The notes under the pieces are model-generated. The model made no database searches. It had not been told where the DNA came from and saw only the letters and a list, made by a program, of their open reading frames with translations. Positions 8,872 to 18,061 of a stretch of DNA of 64,000 nt are shown piece by piece (the first letter of the stretch is position 1; each line of letters begins with the position of its first letter). The translations under genes and the position numbers were made by a program. Source of the DNA: Flaviflexus massiliensis (lineage in GTDB: Bacteria; Actinomycetota; Actinomycetes; Actinomycetales; Actinomycetaceae); NCBI RefSeq assembly GCF_001375495.1, contig NZ_LN831056.1, positions 232,656 through 296,655 of the forward strand, in the 5' to 3' direction.

Positions 8872-10176
8872 ATGCGTATTGCAGTCGTTGCGTTGGGAAA
8901 GATTGGGCTGCCGCTGGCAGCCCAGTTCGCAGATGCTGGACATGAAGTCATCGGTGTCGATGTTTCGCAAAAGGTTGTTGACTCGGTCAACTCTGCGAAG
9001 GAACCTTTCCCCGGCGAAGCGCACCTGCAGGAGTACCTTGAACGCCTCGTCCCTGCCGGCAAGTTGAAAGCAACCACAAACTACGCAGAAGCCATTCCTG
9101 GTGCGGATGCCATTGTTCTCGTTGTTCCACTCTTTGTTAATGACGAAACTTGGGAACCCGACTTTGCGTGGATGGATGCTGCAACGAAGTCGCTCGCTGA
9201 GCACCTGACCCCTGGCACCTTGATCTCGTACGAAACAACCTTGCCTGTGGGAACCACCCGCAACCGGTGGAAGCCGATGATTGAGGAGATCTCCGGCCTC
9301 ACCGAGGGCGAAGACTTTGATTTGGTCTTCTCCCCGGAACGTGTTCTGACCGGCCGAGTCTTTGAAGATCTGCGACGCTACCCCAAGCTCGTGGGTGGAC
9401 TCACCGAGTCCGGAACCGAGAAGGCTGTGAAGTTCTACGAGTCGGTTCTGACTTTTGATGAGCGTCCTGACCTTAAACAGCCGAATGGCGTGTGGAACAT
9501 GGGTAGTGCTGAGGCGGCTGAGATGGCGAAGCTCGCGGAAACCACCTACCGTGACGTCAACATTGGGCTAGCCAACCAGTTCGCGGTCTATGCGGATAAG
9601 GAAGGCATCGATGTTGACCTGGTTATTGATGCCTGCAACTCCCAGCCTTACTCGCATATTCACCGTCCCGGTATTGCCGTTGGTGGTCACTGCATCCCCG
9701 TATACCCGCGCCTGTACCTGTCCACAGACCCGGATGCCTCGATCGTCCGTACCGCCCGCACGTTCAACGCCGGCATGCCCAACTACGTCGTGTCCCGGGT
9801 TGAGGAACTGATCGGTAGTCTCGAGGGACTCAAGGTTGTTGTTCTCGGTGCTTCCTACCGTGGTAAGGTGAAGGAAACAGCTTTCTCCGGTGTGTTCGCA
9901 ACTGTCGATGAACTACGCCAGCGCGGTGCGCAGGTTGTTGTGCATGACCCGATGTACTCCGATGAAGAGCTTGGCGGCTTCGGGTGGGATGCTTACCACC
10001 TTGGTGAGGATGTTGACGTGGCGATCGTTCAGGCCGATCACGAAGAGTACAAGACTCTTAAGTCTTCCGATCTTCCCGGTGTTCGCCTGCTTGCCGATGG
10101 TCGTCGCGTCACAGACCCGGATCTGTGGAAGGGCGTTGTCCGGGTCGTCATTGGTGACGCTGCGAACGACTCGTAG
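8872..10176 (+). CDS. Nucleotide-sugar dehydrogenase, UDP-ManNAc/UDP-Glc dehydrogenase family
   Basis: This NAD-dependent enzyme oxidises C6 of a UDP-sugar twice to give the uronic acid. The 434 residues have the N-terminal dinucleotide fold (ALGKIGLPLAAQFADAGHE), a middle domain with LAETTYRDVNIGLANQFA, and the catalytic cysteine Cys274 in AVGGHCIPVYP. The C-terminal domain contains VVVLGASYRGKVKETAFS. The presence of mnaA in the same locus favours UDP-ManNAc as substrate (WecC-type, making UDP-ManNAcA), but UDP-glucose cannot be excluded from sequence alone. Its start is well supported by GAGGAG. Confidence 0.88.
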   Translation: MRIAVVALGKIGLPLAAQFADAGHEVIGVDVSQKVVDSVNSAKEPFPGEAHLQEYLERLVPAGKLKATTNYAEAIPGADAIVLVVPLFVNDETWEPDFAWMDAATKSLAEHLTPGTLISYETTLPVGTTRNRWKPMIEEISGLTEGEDFDLVFSPERVLTGRVFEDLRRYPKLVGGLTESGTEKAVKFYESVLTFDERPDLKQPNGVWNMGSAEAAEMAKLAETTYRDVNIGLANQFAVYADKEGIDVDLVIDACNSQPYSHIHRPGIAVGGHCIPVYPRLYLSTDPDASIVRTARTFNAGMPNYVVSRVEELIGSLEGLKVVVLGASYRGKVKETAFSGVFATVDELRQRGAQVVVHDPMYSDEELGGFGWDAYHLGEDVDVAIVQADHEEYKTLKSSDLPGVRLLADGRRVTDPDLWKGVVRVVIGDAANDS

Positions 10177-10190
10177 GCATAAGCTCAATA

Positions 10191-12143
10191 ATGGAGCTGG
10201 CAAGCTGGACACTGGTAGCCCTTAGCCTGCTTATTCTTGTGGGCCCGGGCTATGTCGTAGCCCGGGGGCTACGGTTACCGCCAGCAGTTGCGATTGGGGC
10301 GGCCCCGCTCGTCGCCGTTGGTGTGGTCACGGCGCTGTCGCTCGTGCTTCCCGCGAACTTGGGGAGCGGGCAGCCGTGGAGTGTCACGCTGTTTGTGACA
10401 CTGCTTGTCCTGACCATCGGTGGGGCTTTCTTCTGGTGGAAGCACCGCGAGACTGTTGAACGTGAACACAGTTGGGTTCTTACAGTAGCGGTTATCGGTT
10501 CCACCATGATTGCCCTGTTGATCACGGGATGGCAGATCAGGAATGGCATGGGGGACTTGTCAGTCCCTCTGCAGCGACGTGATGCTCTGTTCCACTACAA
10601 CGCCATCGCCGGGATCCTTAACGGTTGGGGAACCGTTGACCCGCTTCATTCCACCGGCTGGATGTTCGGTCGCGAGGGATCGGCCGGATACTATCCGAGC
10701 GCCTACTACGGACTTGCCGCCGTACTGCCGGGATCGAGTGGCGTCTTGGCTGGGAATGCCACGGCAATTGCGGCTGTCTTTGTCTGGATCATTGGAATGG
10801 TCTCGCTCGCACGTGTGGTCTTGCCAAAGCTACCCGGTGCTTGGATCGCAACACCACTTCTGACAGTAGTTGCCATTTCATTCCCGCTAGTACCGTTCTT
10901 TAGGCACGGTCAGTGGCCATTCGCGCTCTCGCTGGCCCTGCTGCCCGGGCTTATTGCCGTTTCGCTCCATGTATTGTCGACAAAGTCTCGACTCGGACTT
11001 GTTGGTATCGCTTTCGGATTCGTTGCTATCGCGGGAGCGCACCCTTCAGGACTGGTCCTCCCGGGAATCCTCGCACTTGTCGTAGTTGCCCTTCAAGTTC
11101 TGACGGCGCTGGTGGCAATCGCACGAAAGCAAAAGAGTGTTCAGGAGATTGCCGTCCCCCTTGCACTGTCCGCTTCTTTCTTGGCAGTCGCGGCGGGAGT
11201 TATCCTTGTTGCCTCGGGGAATGAGCGGCTTCTGGCGATGGGAGCGTATCCACGAGACCAAACACCTGCAATCGTTCTCTTGAAGTCATTGCTTGGGTGG
11301 GGGCACGTTGATCCCTTCGAGCCTTACCCCGTCTTCAACTCGACCCTGCTTTTCGCGATAACAATTCTTGGTTTTATTGTTCTCGCCTACTTCACCCTGT
11401 CTCGGTATCTCCTCATTACAGGCCTGATCCTAACCGGAATCCTAGTTCTCACCTCGTCCACCTCCTCACTGGCGGACTTCTTGGGAGCTGTTTGGTACGG
11501 CGATCCGGAACGGATCACGGCAACCATTGCTCCCATCATTATTCTTGCTGGGGCTGCGGCCATCGGGGCAGCCGGGGCAGTTCTTGCTCGATACATTTCC
11601 GCAAGAGAGGACTTGCTGACTGCCGCAACAGCTGCAGTGCTAGTTGCCCTCGTCGTAGTGCCGGTGTGGGTGCACCGTACCGATGTTCGAACGAACATTG
11701 TCCTCGCGGAAAACTATTATCCGAACACGGCGAACAAATACATGATCGGTGGCCCGGTCTGGACTGAGGCTGATGTGGATATCTGGAATGAATGGGCTCG
11801 GATCGTTGGTGATGACACCGTCTTCGGTGACCCAGCCACAGGTAGCGTTTTCTTGCCAGCATTGAAGAATATTCGCACCGTACCGGCGACGAGCAGTATG
11901 GAGGACTTGCCTCCAGAGGGGCTGGAAGCAGCTCGAGGGATTCGGGGTGAGGCGGACCTGTCTGAGGGTAGTCCCGGATGCCAGTTCATCATCGAGAATA
12001 ATATTCATTGGGTTGTTGTTGAACCATCGATGGGGACGCGCTTCCGCAATAGGTTCTTCACACAAGCTTTTGTTGCCCGAACATCGGAAAAGGTTGCTGG
12101 CGAGGGCGAAATGGGACTGTGGCATGTCACTGAGTGCTGGTAA
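10191..12143 (+). CDS. Large polytopic membrane protein, DUF6541-like
   Basis: The protein has 650 residues with many hydrophobic segments from residue 5 to about 500 and a soluble C-terminal ~140 residues, which probably face outside. The start LILVGPGYVVARGLRLPP and the loop around residue 125 with QRRDALFHYNAIAGI followed by YYPSAYYG resemble actinobacterial DUF6541 membrane proteins. GT-C glycosyltransferases have a similar layout, with an acidic residue in the first large loop. A role in polymerising or transferring the locus glycan outside the membrane is an inference. It follows the dehydrogenase by 14 bases and precedes galE by 20. Confidence 0.65.
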   Translation: MELASWTLVALSLLILVGPGYVVARGLRLPPAVAIGAAPLVAVGVVTALSLVLPANLGSGQPWSVTLFVTLLVLTIGGAFFWWKHRETVEREHSWVLTVAVIGSTMIALLITGWQIRNGMGDLSVPLQRRDALFHYNAIAGILNGWGTVDPLHSTGWMFGREGSAGYYPSAYYGLAAVLPGSSGVLAGNATAIAAVFVWIIGMVSLARVVLPKLPGAWIATPLLTVVAISFPLVPFFRHGQWPFALSLALLPGLIAVSLHVLSTKSRLGLVGIAFGFVAIAGAHPSGLVLPGILALVVVALQVLTALVAIARKQKSVQEIAVPLALSASFLAVAAGVILVASGNERLLAMGAYPRDQTPAIVLLKSLLGWGHVDPFEPYPVFNSTLLFAITILGFIVLAYFTLSRYLLITGLILTGILVLTSSTSSLADFLGAVWYGDPERITATIAPIIILAGAAAIGAAGAVLARYISAREDLLTAATAAVLVALVVVPVWVHRTDVRTNIVLAENYYPNTANKYMIGGPVWTEADVDIWNEWARIVGDDTVFGDPATGSVFLPALKNIRTVPATSSMEDLPPEGLEAARGIRGEADLSEGSPGCQFIIENNIHWVVVEPSMGTRFRNRFFTQAFVARTSEKVAGEGEMGLWHVTECW

Positions 12144-12163
12144 GTAAGGGGAAAGAGTAACAG

Positions 12164-13180
12164 GTGAAGGTACTGGTCACCGGCGGAGCCGGATACATTG
12201 GGTCGCACACGGTTGCGCAGCTGATTGAGTCGGGGCATGAGCCGGTTATTGTCGATAACTTCTCTAACTCTTCACCGGGAGTCCTGCTAAGGATCAACGA
12301 GATCACCGGACGAGAGATTGAGTTCCACGAAGTTGATCTGACCGATACAGAAAAGACACTGCAGGTCTTTCAAGAAGTGCAGCCCGAGGCTGTTATTCAC
12401 TTCGCGAGCCACAAGGCGGTGGGAGAATCAGTAGAGAAGCCGCTACACTACTACCGCAATAACTTCGACTCATCGCTCTCGGTCGTTGAGGCGATGTTGG
12501 CGGTGGGATGTAGAAATATCATCTTCTCCTCCTCAGCCACCGTCTACGGTGATGGGGATGTTCCCATGCAGGAGACCCAGGAATACCTGCGGTCGGGGAG
12601 CCCGTACGGCCGTACGAAGATCATGATTGAACAGATGCTTGGCGACATTGCCGAGGCTCACCCCATCAGGGTCGCTCTGCTGCGCTACTTCAATCCCGTT
12701 GGGGCCCATCATTCCGGTCTTATTGGTGAAGACCCCCTGGGTATTCCGAATAACCTCATGCCCTACATCTCCCAAGTCGCAACCGGCCGCAGGGAAAAGC
12801 TGACCGTTTTCGGCGGAGACTATGACACTCCCGATGGGACGTGCCTGCGGGACTACATTCACGTGGTTGATCTTGCTGAGGGGCATGTCAAGGCGCTTGA
12901 ACTTATCGCTCGAGGAGATGTCGCGGTCCGCGCATGGAATCTTGGTCGCGGTGAAGCAGTCTCCGTTCTTGAGCTAGTCAACGCCTTCCAGGAGGTGTCC
13001 GGTAGGGAGATCCCCTACGTTATTGGTCCTCGCAGGGCAGGGGATTTGCCGTCCGTGTGGGCGGACTCCAGCAGGGCTCGTGACGAGCTGGGGTGGAGTG
13101 CCGAACGGACCGTTGTGGACATGTGCGCCGATACGTGGCGTTGGCAGTCAATGAACCCTGACGGGTATAGGGCATCCTAG
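12164..13180 (+). CDS. galE: UDP-glucose 4-epimerase
   Basis: This short-chain-dehydrogenase-type enzyme interconverts UDP-glucose and UDP-galactose (or their N-acetyl forms) using tightly bound NAD. The 338 residues start VTGGAGYIGSHTVAQLIESG and contain FSSSATVYG and Y148-x3-K152 (YGRTK). The block RDYIHVVDLAEGHV is the GalE C-terminal signature. The GTG start at 12164 has GGGGAAAG about eight bases upstream. As the last gene of the glycan locus it would supply Gal or GalNAc. The length is normal. Confidence 0.95.
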   Translation: MKVLVTGGAGYIGSHTVAQLIESGHEPVIVDNFSNSSPGVLLRINEITGREIEFHEVDLTDTEKTLQVFQEVQPEAVIHFASHKAVGESVEKPLHYYRNNFDSSLSVVEAMLAVGCRNIIFSSSATVYGDGDVPMQETQEYLRSGSPYGRTKIMIEQMLGDIAEAHPIRVALLRYFNPVGAHHSGLIGEDPLGIPNNLMPYISQVATGRREKLTVFGGDYDTPDGTCLRDYIHVVDLAEGHVKALELIARGDVAVRAWNLGRGEAVSVLELVNAFQEVSGREIPYVIGPRRAGDLPSVWADSSRARDELGWSAERTVVDMCADTWRWQSMNPDGYRAS

Positions 13181-13210
13181 CGCCGGGCTCCCAGACGGAC
13201 GTTGAGCTGT

Positions 13211-14434
13211 TTACTCGGTGACTTGTCCGAGCAGTGCTCGTTCATCGGGCCGGTGAACGAGGATGGATTCGATGTAGGAGCGGGTCGAATAGGCCATGGA
13301 TACGTCGTGTCCAGCTGCTTCTGACATATACCAGCGGTGCTCGAGGAGCTCGTGATAGAGCTCTGCGGGCTGGAGTCTGCCGCGAAGATTGACCGGGACG
13401 GCGTTGACTGCGGGCTGAAAGATATTAACCAGCCAGTCTCGTGCCACCACGGTCAGGTCCTGATCACCTCGGCCTCCGAGTGCCCGGTATGACTTGATGT
13501 CGTTAAGGAGGCGGCGGGCCTGGTTCTCTTCGACATTCATGCCCGTCAAGCGCATGATTTGACGGTTGTAATGCCCAGCATCCACCACCTTGGGTTGGAT
13601 GGAGACGGAGCTGCCCGAAGAGTCGGAGCTCATCGCGAGCTCGCCCACGTCAAACCCGAGCGAGTTGAGGCGGTTGATGCGGTCGTCCACTCGCCACCGT
13701 TCCGTGCTGGCAAAGGAGTCCACTCGAGTCAGTTCACCCCAGAGGGTGTTGTAGCGTTCTTGGAGTCGATTCCCGAGCCCCACAACATCCGCATCCTCGT
13801 CGAGCATCTCACCCGACTGCAGGTCCATGAGCTCACCAATAATGTTGGTGCGAGCAACGTCAATGTCGTAGGCGCGTTTACCGGGGGAGAGGTTCTCGTG
13901 CAGCTCTCCCGTTTCAGCATCCACCAAGTAGGCAGCGAACTCCCCAGCATCCCTCCGAAAGAGCGTGTTGGAGAGTGACACGTCACCCCAGTAGAAGCCG
14001 AGCAGGTGGAGCCTGACGAGCAGAATTGATAGGGCATCGATGAGCCGGTTCGCGGTCTCGGGTTTCAGCCACTGCCCAAACAGTGCCCTGTAGGGCAGGG
14101 AGTAGGCTAGGTGCTCGGTGATGAGCGCCGCCTCGAGAGGTTTCCCATCTTCCCGAATGCGGCCCGTGACGACAGCGAGCGGAGCGACTGCGGGTGCCCC
14201 GATCCTGCCGAGGTTCCGCAGCATGTCGTATTCGCGGTGGGCTACCTTTTCGCCGATCTCTTTGATGGCGATAACCCGCCCATCAAGGTGAACGAAACGC
14301 ACGATGTGGCGGGAGATGCCGCGGGGGAGTGCGGCAATGGTCTCTTTGGGCCACGCCTTGAGTGGGATGTGCCAGGGCAGGTCGAACAGTTCGGGTTCGA
14401 CTGACGCGGCAGTGATTCTCAAGGACGTGGACAC
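13211..14434 (-). CDS. DUF4032 protein with kinase-like fold
   Basis: The reading frame is open to 14824, but its first ~130 residues are a shadow of the ABC gene. GTG 14434, 29 bases after that gene's stop, is the best start and gives 407 residues. The N-terminal ~270 residues look like a lipopolysaccharide-kinase-type fold: GRVIAIKEIGEKVAHREYDML supplies the lysine and GFYWGDVSLSNTLFR the catalytic-loop aspartate, with VDAETGELH after it. The C-terminal part matches actinobacterial DUF4032. Substrate and function are unknown. It appears to be in an operon with the MsiK-like ATPase upstream. Confidence 0.75.
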   Translation of the reverse strand: MSTSLRITAASVEPELFDLPWHIPLKAWPKETIAALPRGISRHIVRFVHLDGRVIAIKEIGEKVAHREYDMLRNLGRIGAPAVAPLAVVTGRIREDGKPLEAALITEHLAYSLPYRALFGQWLKPETANRLIDALSILLVRLHLLGFYWGDVSLSNTLFRRDAGEFAAYLVDAETGELHENLSPGKRAYDIDVARTNIIGELMDLQSGEMLDEDADVVGLGNRLQERYNTLWGELTRVDSFASTERWRVDDRINRLNSLGFDVGELAMSSDSSGSSVSIQPKVVDAGHYNRQIMRLTGMNVEENQARRLLNDIKSYRALGGRGDQDLTVVARDWLVNIFQPAVNAVPVNLRGRLQPAELYHELLEHRWYMSEAAGHDVSMAYSTRSYIESILVHRPDERALLGQVTE

Positions 14435-14462
14435 AAAGAGCTTTCGGGCAGGGTGCGGCTGG

Positions 14463-15593
14463 TTAGCCGCGGGAGATGGTATTGCCGGTGGCGTGGCTGA
14501 AGAAGTAGCCGGCACCGGGCTTGAGCTGAACGTGGACAACGGTGTCCGGCTCGGGAACGACATTGGGAGGGATGCGAATAACGACCTGGTCGGAGCCGTC
14601 ACCGGAACCAAACTTGTCTGCCTCGTTCTCAGAACCCAGGATGTTGCCGTAAATGTAGGCGTCGGAGCCGAGCTCTTCGACAAGGGTGACCTTGACCGGG
14701 ATGGTGAACTCGGATCCCTCACCGATGAGTTCGAGGTTCTCGGGACGGAAGCCCACAACAACCTTGCCCTGATCCTCGGAGGTGATTCCGGCACGGACGC
14801 TGTCGGGGAGGGGGATCGTGGCATCGCCGTGGGTGGCGGTGTCGCCCTTCACGGTCCAGGTGCCGATGTTCATGGCGGGGGAGCCGATGAAGCCGGCCAC
14901 GAAACGGTTGGCGGGAGCGTCATACATCTCCCTCGGTGTGCCAACCTGCTGGAGCAGGCCGTCCTTGAGGACTGCGATCCGGTCGCCCATGGTGAGCGCC
15001 TCGGTCTGGTCGTGAGTGACGTAGACGGTGGTGATGCCGAGGCGGCGCTGGAGGGACGCGATCTGGGTGCGGGTTTGGACGCGGAGCTTCGCATCGAGGT
15101 TGGAGAGCGGCTCGTCCATGAGGAACACGCGGGGCTGGCGCACGATTGCGCGGCCCATGGCAACGCGCTGGCGCTGACCGCCGGACAGTGCCTTCGGCTT
15201 GCGGTCCAGGTAATCTTCCAGGTCGAGGATGCGCGCTGCTTCCAGGACGCGTTCCTTGATCTCTTCCTTCGGGGTACCTGCGATCTTGAGGGCGAAGCCC
15301 ATGTTCTGTTCCACGGTCATGTGCGGGTACAGCGCATAGTTCTGGAACACCATGGCGATGTCGCGATCCTTGGGGGTGATATCTGTAACATCCTTGTCCC
15401 CAATATAGATCCGGCCCGAATCAACCTCCTCCAGGCCCGCGAGCATCCGCAACGATGTGGATTTACCGCAGCCGGATGGGCCGACAAGGACGAGGAATTC
15501 ACCGTCCTCGATTTCTAGGTTCAGCGAATCAACCGCCGGTCTTTCCGAACCGGGATAGATGCGCGTGGCATTGCTAAAAGTTACCGTGGCCAT
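14463..15593 (-). CDS. msiK: MsiK/UgpC-type sugar ABC transporter ATPase
   Basis: This 376-residue ATPase drives carbohydrate importers by binding to partner permeases on the inner face of the membrane. It has Walker [11 protein letters not shown]-loop [10 protein letters not shown], signature [14 protein letters not shown], Walker [13 protein letters not shown] and the switch histidine in [12 protein letters not shown]-terminal OB-type regulatory domain follows, as in MalK. ATG 15593 with GAAGGGA upstream is preferred over the GTG five codons earlier. No permease or binding-protein gene is next to it. In Streptomyces, MsiK energises several unlinked sugar transporters (known), so the same is likely here. 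Confidence 0.85.
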   Translation of the reverse strand: MATVTFSNATRIYPGSERPAVDSLNLEIEDGEFLVLVGPSGCGKSTSLRMLAGLEEVDSGRIYIGDKDVTDITPKDRDIAMVFQNYALYPHMTVEQNMGFALKIAGTPKEEIKERVLEAARILDLEDYLDRKPKALSGGQRQRVAMGRAIVRQPRVFLMDEPLSNLDAKLRVQTRTQIASLQRRLGITTVYVTHDQTEALTMGDRIAVLKDGLLQQVGTPREMYDAPANRFVAGFIGSPAMNIGTWTVKGDTATHGDATIPLPDSVRAGITSEDQGKVVVGFRPENLELIGEGSEFTIPVKVTLVEELGSDAYIYGNILGSENEADKFGSGDGSDQVVIRIPPNVVPEPDTVVHVQLKPGAGYFFSHATGNTISRG

Positions 15594-15817
15594 TGAAGGT
15601 CCCTTCACCGGCAGGTACGTGCCGGACGATCCGTTGTGAAGGTGTCTGCGCCGTAGTCGACACTGACACGTTCGCGAAAGGGGGTGAGCACAACATCAGT
15701 GTTTTGCTTCGTTCTTAAGCGAACTACTCAATAGTGCCGTTTTTGATCCCGCAATTTCAAGTGAGAGGTCCCCAATGAACACAACGTTCCAAGCTGAAAC
15801 TCAGGTACCGTAGAAAC

Positions 15818-17605
15818 GTGCAAGAACGTAGCGAAATTGGCGGCTACCAGCTGATACAGAAAATCGGTTTTGGTGGCATGTCAACCGTATACGAGGCGCT
15901 TGATGGTGGCGGAGATCGCGTTGCCCTCAAGCTCCTTCATCCGTCAATCGCAGCCGACCCAAATTCGCGTGACCGGTTGCGTCGAGAGGTGCGCACCCTC
16001 CGCCAGGTCACCGGCCCCTATGTTGCGCAGGTGATGGACGCGGAAACAGAAGACGAAGAAGCATTTCTCGTTACCGAACTGATTGACGGCCCGACCCTGT
16101 CCGTTGACGTGTCCGAAAACGGAGTATTTGTCGGGAAGGATTTGGCCGACCTCGCCACGGAACTTGCTGAAGCACTGCAGGCCATCCACTCCAAGGGAGT
16201 ACTGCACCGTGACCTCAAACCCTCGAACGTCATGATGAGCCAGCGCGGCCCCGTCCTTATCGACTTCGGGATCGCTCAGATTGCTGAAGAGTCGAGACTG
16301 ACCATGACGGGCATGCTCGCCCACACTCCCGGATACGCGGCCCCCGAAGTGCTGAACGGGGAGGATCCGACCACGGGAGCCGACTGGTGGTCCTGGGCCG
16401 CGACCCTCGCATATGCGGCAACTGGACATGCCCCTTTCGGTACGGGGCAGAGCCCGAAAGTAACCCGCAAGGTCCATACCGGTGAATGCGACCTGACCGG
16501 GGCCGACCCGGTGGTTGCCTACGCGCTCGAAGCAGCTCTTAATCCGCGTCCCGATCGGCGGCCCGCGCCCGCCGATGTCATCGGGATGCTCAACGGCACC
16601 ATTGCGGTCAGCGAAGAAGACCTGGCCCTCGGCCCCGCCTACACCGGCACGTTTCCTCGGGCCCAATACATGGAGTCCCAGTCGCCCCACATTGCTGAAG
16701 CCACGGAGCATGTGGATGGGTATCAGAACCAGCCCCCGTACTACGCTCCCCAGGCCCGCCACGCGGTTCAGTACCCGCCCCACGATCAGCGGCACGGCTA
16801 CCCGGTCAGCACCCCGGTTGAACAGACACAGTCTCAGTCCCAGCAGGCTCACCAGGTTGAGCAGCGTAGTGACGTGCAGCAGGCGCCGCCACCCAGCATC
16901 CCACCCCAGGGAATGAGCCAACCGAGCCCCTACGATCACTCCGGGTCCGCAGTGTTCCATCCCAGGCAGGACTCTGCCGTGGTCGCGCATGCACGCTTTG
17001 ATCCGCGCTTCTCACGCAACCCAAATCCCATTCCGGATTGGTTGAAGCCCGCCCCTCGCAGGCCGTGGCTCACTCTCATGCTGTGGATCGTGTACACGGC
17101 GTGGGCGGGCGTGCTGCCCATCATCATGATTGGGCTCTTTTTCGTTTACATGCTCATCAGCTCAATCGTTGGAGTCTCCCGGCAGGCACTCATCCGATCC
17201 CGTCTCGAGCGGGGTGGGCGATTCCGGGCGGAGTCAATGACGGTGCTCGGTAGGCTACCGATCTCCATTCTCGCCGGTGGAACCCGCACCCTTGCCTCGG
17301 TCGGTTCCGGCATCGTCCTCGGTGGTGCGCTTGCCTGGCTAGGCTTCGCAGCATTCGGACTTGATGAGATTGTGTGCGTTGCGTCCGGTGCCCTGATCGG
17401 CACCTGGCTTGCCTGGGCCTACCCGACGAGCGCCCCGTCGCGGGAAACCACACGCTACCTGCTTGCAAGCATCGCCCCGTCTGCGGGTTACCGCCTGTTC
17501 TGGCTGGTGCTCGGGGTTGCGCTCCTCTCGCTCGCACTACCGATTTATACCAACGGTGGGGGACCGGACTGGGTCCCGTCATCCACCCCTTTCATTTTCA
17601 ATTAG
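15818..17605 (+). CDS. Membrane serine/threonine protein kinase
   Basis: The protein has 595 residues. The kinase domain (~10-265) has the glycine loop GFGGMSTVYEA, Lys38, the catalytic loop HRDLKPSN (Asp132) and DFG (Asp149), so it should be active. A Pro/Gln-rich linker spans about 270-410 (QTQSQSQQAHQVEQ and similar). Three or four membrane segments lie between about residues 415 and 590. No PASTA or other extracellular sensor domain is present, unlike PknB. The GTG start has no ribosome-binding site but TACCGT lies six bases upstream, so it may be leaderless. It is divergent from msiK. Confidence 0.87.
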   Translation: MQERSEIGGYQLIQKIGFGGMSTVYEALDGGGDRVALKLLHPSIAADPNSRDRLRREVRTLRQVTGPYVAQVMDAETEDEEAFLVTELIDGPTLSVDVSENGVFVGKDLADLATELAEALQAIHSKGVLHRDLKPSNVMMSQRGPVLIDFGIAQIAEESRLTMTGMLAHTPGYAAPEVLNGEDPTTGADWWSWAATLAYAATGHAPFGTGQSPKVTRKVHTGECDLTGADPVVAYALEAALNPRPDRRPAPADVIGMLNGTIAVSEEDLALGPAYTGTFPRAQYMESQSPHIAEATEHVDGYQNQPPYYAPQARHAVQYPPHDQRHGYPVSTPVEQTQSQSQQAHQVEQRSDVQQAPPPSIPPQGMSQPSPYDHSGSAVFHPRQDSAVVAHARFDPRFSRNPNPIPDWLKPAPRRPWLTLMLWIVYTAWAGVLPIIMIGLFFVYMLISSIVGVSRQALIRSRLERGGRFRAESMTVLGRLPISILAGGTRTLASVGSGIVLGGALAWLGFAAFGLDEIVCVASGALIGTWLAWAYPTSAPSRETTRYLLASIAPSAGYRLFWLVLGVALLSLALPIYTNGGGPDWVPSSTPFIFN

Positions 17606-17615
17606 ACTGAGCCGC

Positions 17616-17999
17616 ATGACGACCCGTCTCCGACTGCTTGCCGCCACGGTGCCCACACTCGTGGCGGTTCTCATGGTGGTTGGAGCCGAGTGCACGAGTG
17701 CAACACATGCCGCCTTGCACCACCTCGGTCTCGTTCATGCGGATCCGGGATGTGCGAGCGGAACCGCTCTCGGCCCCAGCTTTTTACAACTGGCAGGTCT
17801 CGCGCTTCTTATTAGCTTCGGTGTGCTCGCGAACTCTGTCGCGGTCCAAGAAGCGGCGGGCGCCTACCTGCGCCAGCTCTTCGGTGCCGTAGAGCCGCTG
17901 GTGTTGCCCGATCCGGTGCCGGTTACGACCGGCTACATCCGGCCAGACTGCTGGCAGGGCCCGGACAGCGTCGGATCGAGGGACCCACCACTATCTTGA
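17616..17999 (+). CDS. Small membrane protein, unknown function
   Basis: The protein has 127 residues starting MTTRLRLLAATVPTLVAVLM. It has one hydrophobic segment at residues ~5-24 and another at ~58-75 (LQLAGLALLISFGVLANSVA). Three or four cysteines lie in the outer parts. It starts 11 bases after the kinase gene and reads the same way, so it is probably co-transcribed. Codon use is typical for the genome. No family is recognised. The longer frame from 17409 overlaps the kinase and is not needed. Confidence 0.55.
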   Translation: MTTRLRLLAATVPTLVAVLMVVGAECTSATHAALHHLGLVHADPGCASGTALGPSFLQLAGLALLISFGVLANSVAVQEAAGAYLRQLFGAVEPLVLPDPVPVTTGYIRPDCWQGPDSVGSRDPPLS

Positions 18000-18061
18000 C
18001 CCTCCCTCACATTGGGCAAGCGACCATCAGCAGTTAAGAAGAAGTTTAGAAAGAAAAAATC

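Noticed and set aside
14304-15518. Plus-strand open frame of 404 codons
   Set aside because: It is opposite the MsiK-like ATPase and shows no recognisable domains.
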